From Tetrahymena thermophila SB210 (taxonomy: Eukaryota > Ciliophora > Oligohymenophorea > Hymenostomatida > Tetrahymenidae), in NCBI RefSeq assembly GCF_000189635.1, contig NW_002476204.1, positions 186,001-250,000 on the forward strand: DNA of 64,000 nt. Reading direction: 5' to 3'. A program made the position numbers and the translations under genes. The notes under the pieces were generated by a model. It was not told the DNA's origin. It worked only from the letters and a program-made list of their open reading frames with translations, and made no database searches. Below, one piece after another: positions 38,112 to 51,600 of the stretch (position 1 is its first letter; each line of letters starts with the position of its first letter).

Positions 38112-39693
38112 TACTGCTTAGTGACTTAATTCACTTAGATCAATTTTAATTTTAAAATAAAATTGTCCTGTCTTTAAAGCGCATTAAATATATAAAAAAA
38201 TAAATAATTCATAAAAGAGAACTTTGTAAAAATTAAAAAAAATATTTAAAAATATTCAATAAAAATAATTTGTATGTAGATAAAGTTTTTATATAAATAA
38301 AATGCTTTTTGTTGTTTCTAAAAATTTTTCTTCTTTTAGTTATTCAATTAACAATTTAATTTTAATAAATTTTACTTTCAATGTTCTTATTAATTTTAAT
38401 CTTAAATTATTTGGAATATGTATGCTCTTTAAGTTTCGACAGTCTTTATTTATCAAGCAATCTTTTGATATGATGAATATTAAATAGAGAAAGTCAACTT
38501 CATAATTAATTTTATTTATACACCAAATTATTAAATTTGTGTGGCTTTTAATTGATTTGTTAAACTTTAATTTAGAAGTTAATTTTTTATCTTATTTTTA
38601 TTAATAAACCCCTTTTTTTATTCTTACCTCACCTTTTTAAATCTTACAAAATATTCGTTTGCAAAAAATTTTCATCTAATTTTTTAAATATTTAAGCATG
38701 TGCGTGCGATCTATCTAATCATTATTTAAATTTAAATATAATTAATTAAATAAATAAAAAATCTAACAGTCTTTTCATTTATTTTCCATCAAATTAATAC
38801 TGATCGTAGGTGTGTGTATATATCTAATTTTTTTAATCAAAATTTTATTTGAAAATAAGAAAATTAAATAAAGCCTTAATTTTGTATCAACTATTACAAA
38901 GCAAAAAAAAGGATATTAAAATAAATTATCTAAAAGCTAAAAAATCTTAGCTATGAAATTAATTAAACATTTACCAACAAAATTGATTGCTTAAAAGCTG
39001 AATGTACTTCTAATTAAATAAGATTACCCTTAACTCACTAGAAGGGAATTAAAAAATATTAAGTCTATCTTCAAAGTAGAAAAAAATTAAATAGATTTTA
39101 GCACATTTTTTAGTAAATTTGTAATACATAAACAGAAAAACAAAAAAACAAAGAAAAAATAAGAAGCTTGTTTATTTTTTAATTTTAAAATCGTTTATAG
39201 GATAAATTATAAAGATATGTAACATAAATAGTTTCTAAATATTTGATAATTAATTTAATAACAAAATTTTTGCAGTTAGCTGTAGTATATTATATAAATA
39301 ATTGAATATTTGATAGAATAAGTAGAAAGAGTTGTTTTTTTTGTTTGTTTATTTTTCTGTCTGTCTGTACTTTTAGAAAGAGTAATTATTCTTATATTGT
39401 TTTTTTAGGTTTAGTTTTAGTCGTTTTAGTAATGTGATTTATTATGAAGGATTGATATTTATTTTTTATAAACCACTTACTATTATTATTGAAAATCAGA
39501 TAAAAAATGCTGATTTACCAGTAAGCGGTTGAGTTAAATTATTCTTGTTTGTTTGTTTGTTTGTTTTTTTGATTGATTGTTGTGGTAAATTAAGGTACTT
39601 TAAAAATAATATTTAATTTTAATAATTTTTATTTCTTGTGTCTGATTCTTTATGAATAGATAGATAGATATATTTTATATTTTTAAGATTTTT
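38112..39693. other. Convergent AT-rich spacer with a hairpin
   Basis: 1.6 kb between converging gene ends, with no coding frame of worth. A long imperfect hairpin lies at 39471-39530 and (TTTG)n runs occur near 39345 and 39545. Confidence 0.6.
39471..39530. repeat. Imperfect inverted repeat / hairpin
   Basis: Outer arms AACCACTTACT (39471-39481) and AGTAAGCGGTT (39520-39530) pair 11 of 11 if one G-T wobble is allowed. Inner arms AAATCAG (39493-39499) and CTGATTT (39510-39516) pair fully, with an asymmetric internal loop. This is the most stable-looking structure in the spacer; it could be part of a small RNA or just a chance palindrome. Confidence 0.5.
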
Positions 39694-41637
39694 TCAATTA
39701 AAACCAGCAAATTATTCACCAGAACCTTACTTACTGTTCATTGGCGAAATTTATGAATCTTCTATGTTTGTGGCTGAGCGATATTTCAAGCAACGAACTT
39801 TTGCTAAAGCCTTTGAATCTTTTAATGAAAGAAGATAATGATTTAAAGCTTCTTCATGAGAGAGCTTATCCTTGATCTTTGAACTGTATATCCACTCTTG
39901 GGCTTTTTCTTTTAAGAAATAGCTAAAAAGTACATTAAATTCTTAATTCTATATCAATTCAACCATTAAAGTATTATTGTAATTCTTTTTTGAGATAAAT
40001 TTCTCAAAATTCTTCCTAATACTGTTCAGTTCTGACATTATTTAAGAGGATTCAGATATTGCTTCTTTCAGAACAACCAATACTTCAGGCTCATCTGAAG
40101 GATTATTGATGAATCCTCTGAAAGCCTTTATAAAGTTCTTAACTAAATTTTTTCTGTCGCGCTTGTAGTTAAGATTTGTTAGGCTTGGAGAAGATGCTAA
40201 TTTTATTGAATTTAAGTAGGAAGATTTACGAGGCTTAGCGCTATTGTTATTAGATGTGCTTTGCAAATTGGATGAAGATATATTGCATAAAGATTTATCA
40301 ATGTTATTAGAGGATTTCGCTATTGCTTTCTTCACAATATTTCTTTTACGGTTAATCAGCTAGTTGTAGATTTTATCTGTTTCAATCGAGAAGTTAGATG
40401 AATCTTCATTTTAACTACAACTGCTGTTTTAGAGCATTTCGTTGTTAGAATCATGACCATTGTTGAGTTGCATCATGATAGCTGTTTCTAAGCTCTATGA
40501 AGCATTACGGAGTGGGGAAGCTTAACCATTCAAAGGATTATTGTTTAATTAAATAATTTAATGTTTATTTGTGTCATCTTCTCCTATTGCTTTAATTGGA
40601 CTGCTATTTCCTGGAATTGTGATGAAATAATTATTTTTAACATTATTAAGAGGAACCTTAGCATCTTTATCGGGAATTGCTGAGCAAGAGATCTAGTCTT
40701 CAATCAGCATATCGCCGCTGTTCTTAGTGGAGGAACCGCAATTTGAGTTCATTAGACTTTCCTCAGCTTCAAAGCTCTACCTTGTTGTTTCATTCTAAGA
40801 GTCGTCTGTGAGTATTGAAGTTTTTTTTACTCTCTTCTTTTTGTCTTAATCTTCTATGATGTTATCGCATGAAAATGCAGGTACCATTTAATTTATTAAA
40901 CTTTTATTAGCTTTTGAAATAGAGTAGTTGCTTTCTGAGTTATTAGTTGTGCTTCTTGTTGAGAAAGCAGAAACTTCTGAATTGAATTTTTTGGGAGATT
41001 TTGTTTTATTGTTGGCATTATCTATCCTGCTTTCTGGTTTATTTTCATTTACGTTTATAGGTATTTTTTTTATGAAGGAATAAAGAAGCTAATCACTTGA
41101 TGTTATTTGTTATTGTGGGGAGCTTTCTTCTTCTACATTGTGGGCTTCTTCCTCTTAGTAGTCATCATCTGCCTCAGGATCATATTAATTATTTTCATCA
41201 ATTATTTCATCATCTTCCGCATCTTCCTCTTCAATTTCTTCTTCTCCGCTACCAAACTCTGTACTCTTAGGACTTTCTGCCAAGGAAGATTGCCTGTTAT
41301 TTGAAGATATTTTAGTTTACTTAGGATTGTTTAATTATTATTATGAAGTAGAAGAGGTAGCAGTTTGTGTTTAAGTAGCTGCTATGGGATTCTAAGGTTT
41401 AAATACTGAAACTGTTTGAACAAGCCATCCATTTAGAACGACATTATGGTATATTTCCATTTTATCTTAATTAATGCAATTGATTGAAGATGATATTTCT
41501 AAATTTGTAGTTGCATTGTTCAAAGAGATTCCTTTAGTAGGGGTAGCAAGTTTTTGTTTTGTGGTAGTAGTTTCTACTAACAACCATTGGTTGTTAAAGC
41601 TGACGATTGATGATTTAAAACTGTCTACGGTGGTCAT
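39694..41637 (-). CDS. Acidic Ser/Asn-rich protein with helical C-terminal domain, unknown
   Basis: A single exon of 647 residues. The N-terminus is MTTVDSFKSSIVSF, chosen as the first ATG after an in-frame TGA. Residues ~100-160 form a strongly acidic stretch (EEEIEEEDAEDDEIIDE). The middle is Ser/Thr/Asn-rich with several phosphorylation-like SP and KSPKK sites. The last ~150 residues look folded and helical (NLVKNFIKAFRGFINNP, EVLVVLKEAISESSQIM, FSYFLKEKAQEWIYSSKI, SHEEALNHYLLSLKDSKALA). Acidic plus Ser-rich composition would suit a nuclear or regulatory protein, but no domain is recognised. Confidence 0.75.
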
Positions 41638-44600
41638 TGAGTTAATGTTTATAAGTATATTACTGTTTTATAAGATTAATTTCACGATTACCCTTGTTTT
41701 ATTTCCTTGTTGCGAAGTAGGATTTCTTTTATTTATATCTCTTTTTAATTATCAAGAATTTCGTTGATTTCTTGTATTTGAAAGTTGAAAATGATAGATA
41801 AAATAGGTGCTTTGCGTAAGTAAAATGAATGAAAAGGATAACTAAAAAAATGAAAATCTTTGTTTGTTTCTATATGTATAATCTATGAAATGACGAGCAA
41901 AACTTGTGTGTGATCTTATATGAAAGAGCTGATTGTTTTCGTTAAGTAGAAAAATGATTGTAGCTCTGTAGATCAATAATTTTTTCAAATAATAGGTTTC
42001 TAGTTTTTAATATTTCTTCTGCTTTCCTCTCTTTTTTTGATTTTTTTCTTTGTTTCTTATTAAATTTTTTGTTAGAAATTAACTAAATTCTCCCATCAAT
42101 TTTAATATGATTTGATTCAGCTCTTCTTTCACAAGAAGATAATGTCCACTCACCAATCTTTTTTGTTTTTGAATTAACTATCTATCAGACCTATTATTTT
42201 TTGCTTGATGAAGCTCTCCCCCAGAAAAAAAGATAAATAGATAGATAGATAAATAGATAAATAGATATTGATCTCCTACTTACAATCAAAATTAAATTTG
42301 ATAATTTTTTAGATTTTTTAATGCACAATCAATCAATTAATCTTATCATTGGAGTCATAATAAATATATTTCTAAAATTAATAAACTCATCATCTTTCCT
42401 TCACACAAAAATTAAAAATAGCATATATAAGTCTTCTCTTCTAGCTAATAATTACACCTAATTAAATCATAATAATTTCATGTAAATATATCGCTTTTTA
42501 ATCTCCCTTATCGTATGTCTCAGAAATTATTTTATTTTTGTTTAGATTAGAACTCCATAAACTAACTCTTTTGGATTATTTTCGAAAGATAAATGGTAAA
42601 ATTATTTTCTAAAATTCAAAAAAATTAATATATCAAACTCTTCAATATAATCTTAACCATCAGCAAGTTAATAATTATTAACTAGTTTCTTTCTATTTGT
42701 CTTAACTTCTCCCTGAGAGCTTTATTGTTATAAATCAAGGATAGAATTTCGTATTTATTTAGATATATTTATTTTTATTTTTTAGAAACCCTTTTAAATG
42801 TATAGAAGAAACAGTATTTAAATTTGAAGTTGCTTCCATAAAAACTCAACAAAGGCTAAACTGTCATTTTATTTATTTCATTTTAACAAAAAATAAAAAA
42901 GGTTTTTTTACTAATAGTGAAAGTAGGAATTTATAATTTTAAAAAAAGATCTTGTGAAAGTATTATTTTGTAGGATAAAGTAATTAAAAATATTGGAAAT
43001 TATTGCACCTTTAACTCAGTGCCAAATCTATCTTATGCCTTATCGATTTATCTATATCAGAAGATAAGTTTTGAATAGAATTTACTCACTTTTAAAATAT
43101 TATTACATTATCAAATGGTAAAAATATTTCATTTTCTAATTAGAGTTTAATGATAAATTTACAAATACTAAATGAAAATCTGTTGAAAAATTATCAGAAT
43201 AAAAATAAATAAATAAAAAAATAAATCTTAGAAATTTTCATCACTTTTGTTTAAATAAATAATGAAAGAAAAGAAAATAATCAGATTAAAAGGATAAAAG
43301 CATTATTAAAATTGTATAAGCAGAATTAGATTGCTTATTTCCTTATAAATGCAAATGTGAGTCTACAATTTCTGATACCAGTTTAATTGCAAATAATTAC
43401 ACTATTTTATCAAATAAATACGATTTTCTACTTCGATTAACAAATTTATTATTTTGTCGTTTAATCTTTTTTAATTTTTATTTTTCTCATTATTAGCTTC
43501 AGTCAAATTTGCTCTTCATCCTTCACACTGATTCCACTATATTTATAATATTTTTTGGTATAATTGATAGAAAAATTCATCAAAAACAGTGTGTTTGTCT
43601 CATGAGTGCTTTTATTTATTTGCAAAGATTCTTTTCTTCATTATTTCTTTTTTTATGTCTTTATTGCTTTTTCATTTGCATCTCTATTGAGATGCTGAAT
43701 TTTTATCTTTTTTATCTCTTTTTCATTTTCTTCTTTTACATACTCTTTTTACGCGTCATATGTCAGTAATAAACATAGATTCTATTTTTCTAAAATTCTT
43801 TCATTTATTTATTTACTTATTTAGCTTTTGCTTTCAAATCTTTTATTATAATTCCTCCCACGAGTGATTGGTATCTAAAAGTAATTTAATTCAATTTATT
43901 TAGCTTTAGATACGCATTTATAGCTTATGCATGTCTCAAAAGGACCCCCACTCTACTTTTAAAAATCCTATAATTATTTATTCTCTCTCATTCTTTTGCA
44001 TTTATATAATAAATAAAATTAACTATCCAAGCAATAGAAATATCACATTTAAGTTCAAAATTTTTTATAATGAAAGTTGACTCGGTGTAGAATGATATAT
44101 CAATACTCTAGCATTCAAAGTAGTAAAATTGTTAAGTATTAGATATTATGCGTAAGATCAACAATACGTGTCTAGAATAGTTGTGCATTTAAATTTTAAA
44201 AAGAATTTTTGGAACAAAGACTTAAAACAAGATTTTATATTAATCTAACTTAAAAGTTGAATTAGAATATCAATTACAGTTTATTAATCGATAAAAGCTC
44301 ATATTTAAAATCTTGCTTTGACACTTTACTTAATCATTACTTAAACACGTAGAAATAAAAAAATCTGTTATAAAGACATCCAATCTAAAGAAAAAAAAGT
44401 AAATATCAGTTAGAATAATTATCAAATAATTCTACCAACTAAGAATCATTCTAAATACTTAAAAAAATAAAATTAAATAAAGGGAAAAGTGTAATTTTAA
44501 TCAATTTTTTATTTTTAAATGTATATTTTACTTTTGAAACTCCAGTAAATAATATAAATAAATAAATAAATAAATAAGTGAAATGTTCAATCAAATAATC

Positions 44601-44732
44601 AAATGATCATTTAAAATAGACTTAAAAAATATCTAATTAATTTTATATTATTAATTAATATTTAGATTAACAAAAGTGTATTAAATTTAATTAAAATAAA
44701 TTCTCATTTTTTTTTGTAGACATTTAAAATAA
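41638..44732. other. Long gene-poor AT-rich spacer
   Basis: 3.1 kb with no supported gene. A GATA/AAATA microsatellite lies at 42230-42268 and an (AAAT)n run near 44553-44578. Chance frames in the T-rich strand, such as the one around 43509-43769, are hydrophobic-biased poly-T translations. Confidence 0.6.
42230..42268. repeat. GATA/AAATA microsatellite
   Basis: Mixed GATA and GATAAATA units in tandem over about 39 bp. Confidence 0.8.
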
Positions 44733-47646
44733 TCAAAGTGATGGTTTCATTTTATTTTGTTCTTCTTAAATAAACTTGTTGTGTGCCTTGATCTTTCTTT
44801 ATATATCATCTATAGCCACTTTAAGTTTTTTGATTAGCAAAAATCCATACTCTTATTACTATTTTGTTTGCTTTTAGTTTTTTTCTACTTTCTCAAGTAG
44901 AACTCTAAGTCTATCGCATATATAGCTTATATTATCATCCCTTGGAAATAATTAGTCAAAGAAAAGGGAAGCATATTCCTTCGTTTATTTTTAAAACACT
45001 TTTTCAATTGAATTAAACCATTCATCAGTAAATTTAGGATACTGGTTTTGTAAATTAAATGCAGACATGGCAGCTTCTTGCACTTTAAGCGATTTAACTT
45101 GAGGATATTAAATAAATGTTTCCCATAAATACTAGCACTCCTACAAAGTAAAATCCTATATCAAGCACCTTTGAGAAATGGTTTGGTTGAAAATGTTGTT
45201 ATTAGATAAAAGGTAATTCTCATAGAATTTTCTTTTTTATTCTCTAGAATGAAAATTGGAAGAGTGTATTAAAGAAACAACATTAGAAGTTCTCAGACCA
45301 GCTTTAGCTAATGCGTTTAATCCCTTATGAGATTTTTAAATTTTTATTTGTTAGAGATACGAGGATTCAACTAAATCGATAGAATCCTTAATTTTAACAA
45401 AGCTAGTAATTATTTGTCTCAAAGCAATTATTTTATTCTTTGAATATAGATTTTCTCTCATGTATTCCTAAATAAAATTAAACATATCTTCTGAGTATTT
45501 AACTAGATATTAAGGAGGAGTGTAACTGAATAGTACTGCTTTCATGTACATAAATTGGTTTATCACTATTGAGTCTGTCCTTTCATTCACAATATTCTTT
45601 TTGAATATGTCCAGATACTCGTCAGAACTAATTCGTGCATCTCTAACCTTTTTTTTAAATGAAAAGATGTCTATTTTTTTAAATTGGCTGTTTATATATA
45701 AGTTACCATCTCAAATATAGATCTCCAAATTAGTGTTCTTGTTAGGTCATCATGAATATAATGAAGATTTTTCTTGAAAAAGCTCAAACTCTCTTTGTCT
45801 AAAACAACTTTTACAAAAGCGTGGTCTTCGAAGTTGAGAAGGACGGCTCTGATTCTGAAAGGATACTTGTATTTAATAATTGTATCAATCTGGGGTAAAA
45901 CATAAATAGTTTAGTCATGCATGGTAGCATTATCATCGAAGAAACATATTTTCATTTTGTGTCTTCTTAAATTGAGATGACTCTACAAAGCACAAGACTA
46001 AACAATAGTTAGTGTGGTTTGAGAAGTTTCAGGATCAAAGTAAGGCTCAACAATATTCAGACCAGCTGTCTAAATGTGCATTTTCTGCCAACTTCTAAAA
46101 TCAAAATCCATCTTCTTTACTTTTGAATATGTCATACTTAAAGACTACATAAAATCTTCTAAAGTCGCATTACTAAAAGCATTTTTTCCAAAGTAAGTAG
46201 CTAAACTCTAACTAAATATCTCTTCTCCAATAACAAACAGAAGTTATTTTATTGTGCTTGCTCCCTTTGAATATGTTATTCCATCAAATATTGTTCTTGC
46301 CACATCAGTATTAGGAACTTTACCTGCTATCGGATGAGTAGTAGGCAACTAATCCTCACGATATCCCCATGATTTTCTAAAGTTAAACTACAGCCAAATA
46401 TTTTCTCGAATACTCTCAAATTTTTTAATGTTTATCTTGGATAGGCAAAAATGTGATATGAAATCTGCAAAACTTTCATTAAGCCACAAATCGTTCCACC
46501 ACTTCATCGTTACTAAATTTCCAAACCACATATGAGCAAGTTCATGGATAATTGTATTTGCAAAACTGCTAAGTTTTTATATGTCGACTTCTTCCTAAAA
46601 TAAATAGTTATCATTAAATGTTACTGCTCCTACATTTTCTAAAATATTTTATAAATATAAAACTTTTAAAACTAAAACTTTTTAAAATTTAATCATATAT
46701 ATACCCATAGCTCCAGAATTAAATTCTGGGCAAAATATTTAGTCGTATTTGGTAAACGGATATTTATATTGAAAGAATTTCTCAAAGAAGTTGATTCCAT
46801 TGCAAGTAACATCAAATATAAAATCTTTTTATTTTTATAAGCTTTGTTTTCTTGATTATGTGCAGTAAAGACTCATAGGAATATCCTAGTAAAAGTAAAT
46901 AAATAAATAACATGTAAATGAATGAAGATATCTTAAAAAAAGCTTTAACATACACAATTGAGATGGTTCATATTATTATCTTCAAGGTCAAAATCTATTT
47001 GGTAAAATGGACCTGCTATAAAAGCATATAAATAAGTTGATATGTATGCTGTAGGATTGAATTCGATTTTCTTGTATTCATTTGTCTCAATAGAAGATTT
47101 TGCAGATTCATTTGCTATAAACTTCCAATGTTTAGGAATGGTTACAGTGAGTAATAATCTTGCTTTAATATCGGGTTAGTCAAAATTAGGGAAAATCATG
47201 TTGCAGTAATAGGCCTCGCATTAAGAATAGAGATATTAATTCTAATCCTTTGGATCTATATAAGAATGTAAGCCACAACCATTATTAGAATAATCATTCT
47301 TAAATTGAATTTCTACCATATTAACTCCATTATCAATCAAATAATTATATTTTAATTTCAAAAATTTTCCGTTCCATTCAACGATCTTTATAGGGTGTCT
47401 ATTAATCTTTAATCCTACTATTTTGTCACCTGAATAGTCTATATAAATGTCTTTTTTATAAAGTTTTGTCACTTCAAATGTGACTTACACCTTTCCTTCA
47501 TACTTAGAACCTTCTTTTAAAGTTAGAACAAGATCATAGCTGACTGTTTTGCTAACTATTTAATTAGCTCTTTATTTTGCAAACGCTTAAGTAAGAGACT
47601 TCATGTCTTAACAATCTATCTCCTTTTTCTTAAAAAAGTTTAACAT
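44733..47646 (-). CDS. M1-family zinc aminopeptidase
   Basis: Four exons (46954-47646, 46705-46885, 45707-46638, 44733-45647) with introns of 68, 66 and 59 nt give 906 residues. The enzyme removes N-terminal amino acids from peptides. The N-terminal beta-saddle domain carries FPNFDQPDIKARL. The exopeptidase motif GAMEN is at 289-293, split across an intron, and the zinc site is HELAHMW (His323, His327) with Glu346 in WLNESFAD at the canonical 18-residue spacing. Glu324 is the general base. The ERAP-like C-terminal helical domain follows. NESFA replaces the commoner NEGFA. There is no signal peptide or membrane anchor, so it resembles the cytosolic puromycin-sensitive group. Confidence 0.94.
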
Positions 47647-48616
47647 AACTCAGAATGGTTTGGTGTGTTTTCCTATTATGCTATATCAAAAAATATTAAA
47701 AACTTCTTAAATTCTAAATATTAATATTCCTTATATTTTAAAATCAAATAGAAATTGATATCAAATATTACGTCAATTACTTTTTATTTAGATATTATTA
47801 ATAATTTTATAATACGATATTCATTCCTTTGATTTGCTTTTATCAATATTTTATTTTTAATTAATATTGTTTATATATTAGAAATAATCAATAAAATTTT
47901 GCTGTAATTAAAATATCAAATCAACAAATTACAACTTTAATATGGTTATTCCCATTTAAAAATAAAATAAAATTATTGATATTTTTGATATTTATAAATT
48001 AATTTATTAAAACTTAGCTAATCAAAACGCGAAAATTATTTAAATTAGAACCGATTTAATTTAAAATAAAATTTTAAATAATGTAAATACTTAAAATTAA
48101 ATTTCATTATTTAACTTAGAGAAAAAATATATTAAAAGTAATATTTTAAATTCAGTTCAGTTTGATGTTATTTTGTTAAAAATGAAAAAATTAATCTTAA
48201 CTTAGTAGAATAAGTAATTTGTTAAAATATCTATGTAGGAGTTGTAATGAATTTTATAATAAAACATGTTGATATCTCTTCTTTTGCGGTGTTTTTTATA
48301 ATTTATTTTGTTGATTTTTGGTAAGGAGAAGTATTTTACAAAAAAGGATTTTGAAACAAAATTAAATTTTTTTGAAATTTGTATTATAGCATTAGGTGAA
48401 AGGATGAGGATGATGATAAGCTTTGCAAAGTATATAGCTAAATATATAGTAAAAGAAAGTATTATTTAGGCGAATATAAATTTTAATTTGTGAAGAAAAT
48501 ATAAGAATACCAAAGAATCTAAAAAAATATCAAATATTTATAGATATCTTTTGATTTAACAATTACAAGTATTAAAAAAAGTTTTAGAAATATTAAATAT
48601 AAGTAGACAAAGGTTA
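47647..48616. promoter_or_regulatory. Divergent spacer between M1 aminopeptidase and Twinkle genes
   Basis: 970 bp, AT-rich, between two genes reading outward, so both promoters lie here. No element can be named. Confidence 0.5.
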
Positions 48617-51600
48617 ATGCAAAAAGTGCTTAAACAGGGTCTTCTTGCTACATGTAAGAATACTCGCTCTATCTATAAATATGGCATGAAAAACACCATC
48701 AAATCCTTATGCTAAAAAAATATAAATTAAAAAACTCAGCTATAAAATTAGTTTATTTCATTCAAATATTCTACAGATCCTAACAATAGCGGTAATCAAA
48801 AGAGCTAAAATGATAATAATAATTTTACTAGAAATGACAAAGATTAGAGCAAGAATACACAATAGCAGTAAAATCCTCAAAGTGGAAGATTTTTTTATTC
48901 CCATACAAAGATGAGTAGTCATTATATCCTGAAAGAGGATGAAGTTTATGATTTATTAAATAAATTTGACATATAATATAAATAGTCTTTAAATAACTCG
49001 TAAATATAAATTGAATGGTGTCCTTTTTGCTTAAAACCTCACAATAATGATATTTCAAATGCATATACACTTGGAATCAAAAAGTAGTCTGGATAATTCA
49101 ATTGTTTTAGATGTGGTATTCATGGTTCTTGGTGGGATTTTAAGAATCTTCTTTATAAAAATATATCTATAAATGATTTTAGAAATTACAGTTAAAATTA
49201 TTAATAGTAATAAGAAGAGCGTATGGATGATTCAGAATATTATCTCTATCATAATTAATTGTTCGATAAGGAAGTGTATAAAGAAGAGCTAAATTATATA
49301 TGTGGAAAAGAAAACTCGACTTAAAGACATATTAATTTTGAAACATTAGTCAAATACAAAATAGGAATAGGCAAAGAGGATTTTATAAATAAAGAAGGAG
49401 ATGTTATTAAAGTACCTGTTGTATACTTTCCTATGTTTAAATTTGAAAAAGTTGAAGCTGAATCCAGTGACGAAGACAAGGCCAGAGATGTCTTTTAAGA
49501 TGAAACAAATGGTAACTCACAGAGAATAACTATTAGTACAAATTCATGTAAGTTAATTAAATGTAAAATTAGAGGAATAGGATCTGAAAATAAAAAATAC
49601 ATGAGAGTAAAACCATCTGGATCAAAGAGGTAAATAAACATCAAGCTGTTTTATATTGTTTTTATCGTTTTGTCTTTTATCAAAAATGTTAATTCGTTTG
49701 AATATCTAGAAATTTCTGAAGTTTTACAATTTTGAATTAATCAATAAGTAGAATAAATAAAAAACTATTTAAATTTCATTTATTAAAATATCAGTTATAA
49801 CCAAAAATATCTATTAATCGATATTGGTTTCTATTACACTTTAGAGCTTTTATGCTTCTCTATTTTCTATTTAAGTTAATTTACTCTTTAGATACATCAG
49901 TTTTATTATTTTAATATTAAATTTTAAATTTTAATTATTTTAGCGGTATATTTGGTTTGAATACAGTACCATAAAATGCTAAAGAATTAGTTATTACTGA
50001 AGGAGAATATGATGCTATGGCGGTTAATTAGGCAACTGGCTTACCTGCTGTTTCTTTGCCTAATGGTGCCTCGAATCTCCCTCTTGAAGTTATTGAATGT
50101 TTAGAAAAAATTGAAAAAATTTATTTGTGGTTGGATAATGATGAAGTAGGTAGAAACAATAGATAAAAATTAGCAGAAAAGTTAGGAGTTCACAGGACCT
50201 ATATTGTGAATACATTAGGAGAAAAAGATGCAAATGATATTTTACGTTAAGATCCTTCTAGAATTATTAAATATATTTAAGAATCAGCCACTATTCCAGA
50301 TTAAAATATTCTTATGTTTAGTGACTTGAAGGATTTAGTTCTACATAGACTGCTTAAATTTGAGCATAGTTAAGGATATCGTTCAAGAAGATTTGAGTTC
50401 TTCAACGAAACAATTAAGGGATTAAGAAGAGGTGAAATGACTGTTTTGACTGGTCCTACTGGTTCTGGTAAAACAACCTTTTTATCTCAGCTTTCATTAG
50501 ATTTTTGTACTCAAGTAAGTTTTTAAATTAAATTTTTCTTGAACATTCTAAAAAATACTTCATTCATTCTAATAAAAGATTTATTTATTTATTTTAATTT
50601 TTTTGTAAATTTTCAATAAATTAATTATGTTTCTTTTATATTAAAAATTTAATTTAAAAAATAGTAAGTCCCAACACTCTGGGGTTCTTTTGAAATCAAA
50701 AATGAAGTATTAGCTACCAACATGATTATGCAAATGAGTGGGTAAGATTTATTCAAAAACCATAATAAATTTCCTTATTGGGCTTAGAGATTTGATATGA
50801 TACCTATGTACTTCATGAACTTTTATGGTTCTACAAATTTAGATTAAATTATCTCTACTATTGAGTATTCGATTTACAAATACGACATATAACATGTTGT
50901 TATTGATAATCTATAGTTCTTGTTGGGTACATAAGCTAAAGGTTTTTCTAAATTTGATTTGTAAGAAAGGGCAATTGAAGCATTTAGATAATTAGCCACT
51001 AAGAAAGACATACATTTAACCCTTGTTATCCATCCAAAAAAAGTAGATGAAAATGAAGATTTGAATATCTCTTCAGTCTTCGGTTCTGCAAAGGCAACTT
51101 AAGAAGCTGATAATGTTATTATAATGCAAAATAGAGATAAATATAGAGTTATTGATATCAAAAAAAATCGTTTTAATGGTGACATTGGCAAGAAGGCTAT
51201 TATTTTTGATAAATCTAATAAAAATTTCTACGAAATGAGTTTAGGAGAAGTATCAGAAATACTTTCTAGCAAAAAAACTATTTCTGATATAGTTAAATTC
51301 AAGAGAGAAAAAATTTTGGAAAAAATTGAGGAAGAGGACTAAGTTAATCCAGTGGTAGATATCAAAAGAAATAAAAGTGGAAATCCTAATAATAATAAAA
51401 ATAATGATGGCGATGATAATGGTGGAAGCAATACTCCTCCATCTTCAAGTAGTAATCCTCCTTCTTCAAACACTCCTCCATCTTCAGGCACTCCTCCACC
51501 TCCTTCCTCTTCAAGCGCTTCAGCAGCTTCAAGTAATCAAATTGAAGATGTCTAAAATGCTGATAAATAAAGTTTATTCTCTGCTTAAAAATAACAATCT

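Noticed and set aside
38302-38487. 61-residue plus-strand frame
   Set aside because: Phe/Asn/Leu composition of AT spacer between converging genes; no support.
41107-41767. Hydrophobic plus-strand frames resembling small membrane proteins
   Set aside because: They are antisense to the acidic N-terminal part of the 39694-41637 gene; acidic/Asn codons read backwards give Phe/Ile/Leu.
43509-43769. Very hydrophobic 86-residue frame
   Set aside because: T-rich spacer translates as Phe/Leu/Ile; no start context, no family, and no codon structure.
48828-49070. Minus-strand 80-residue frame
   Set aside because: Antisense to exon 1 of the Twinkle gene, including its zinc ribbon.
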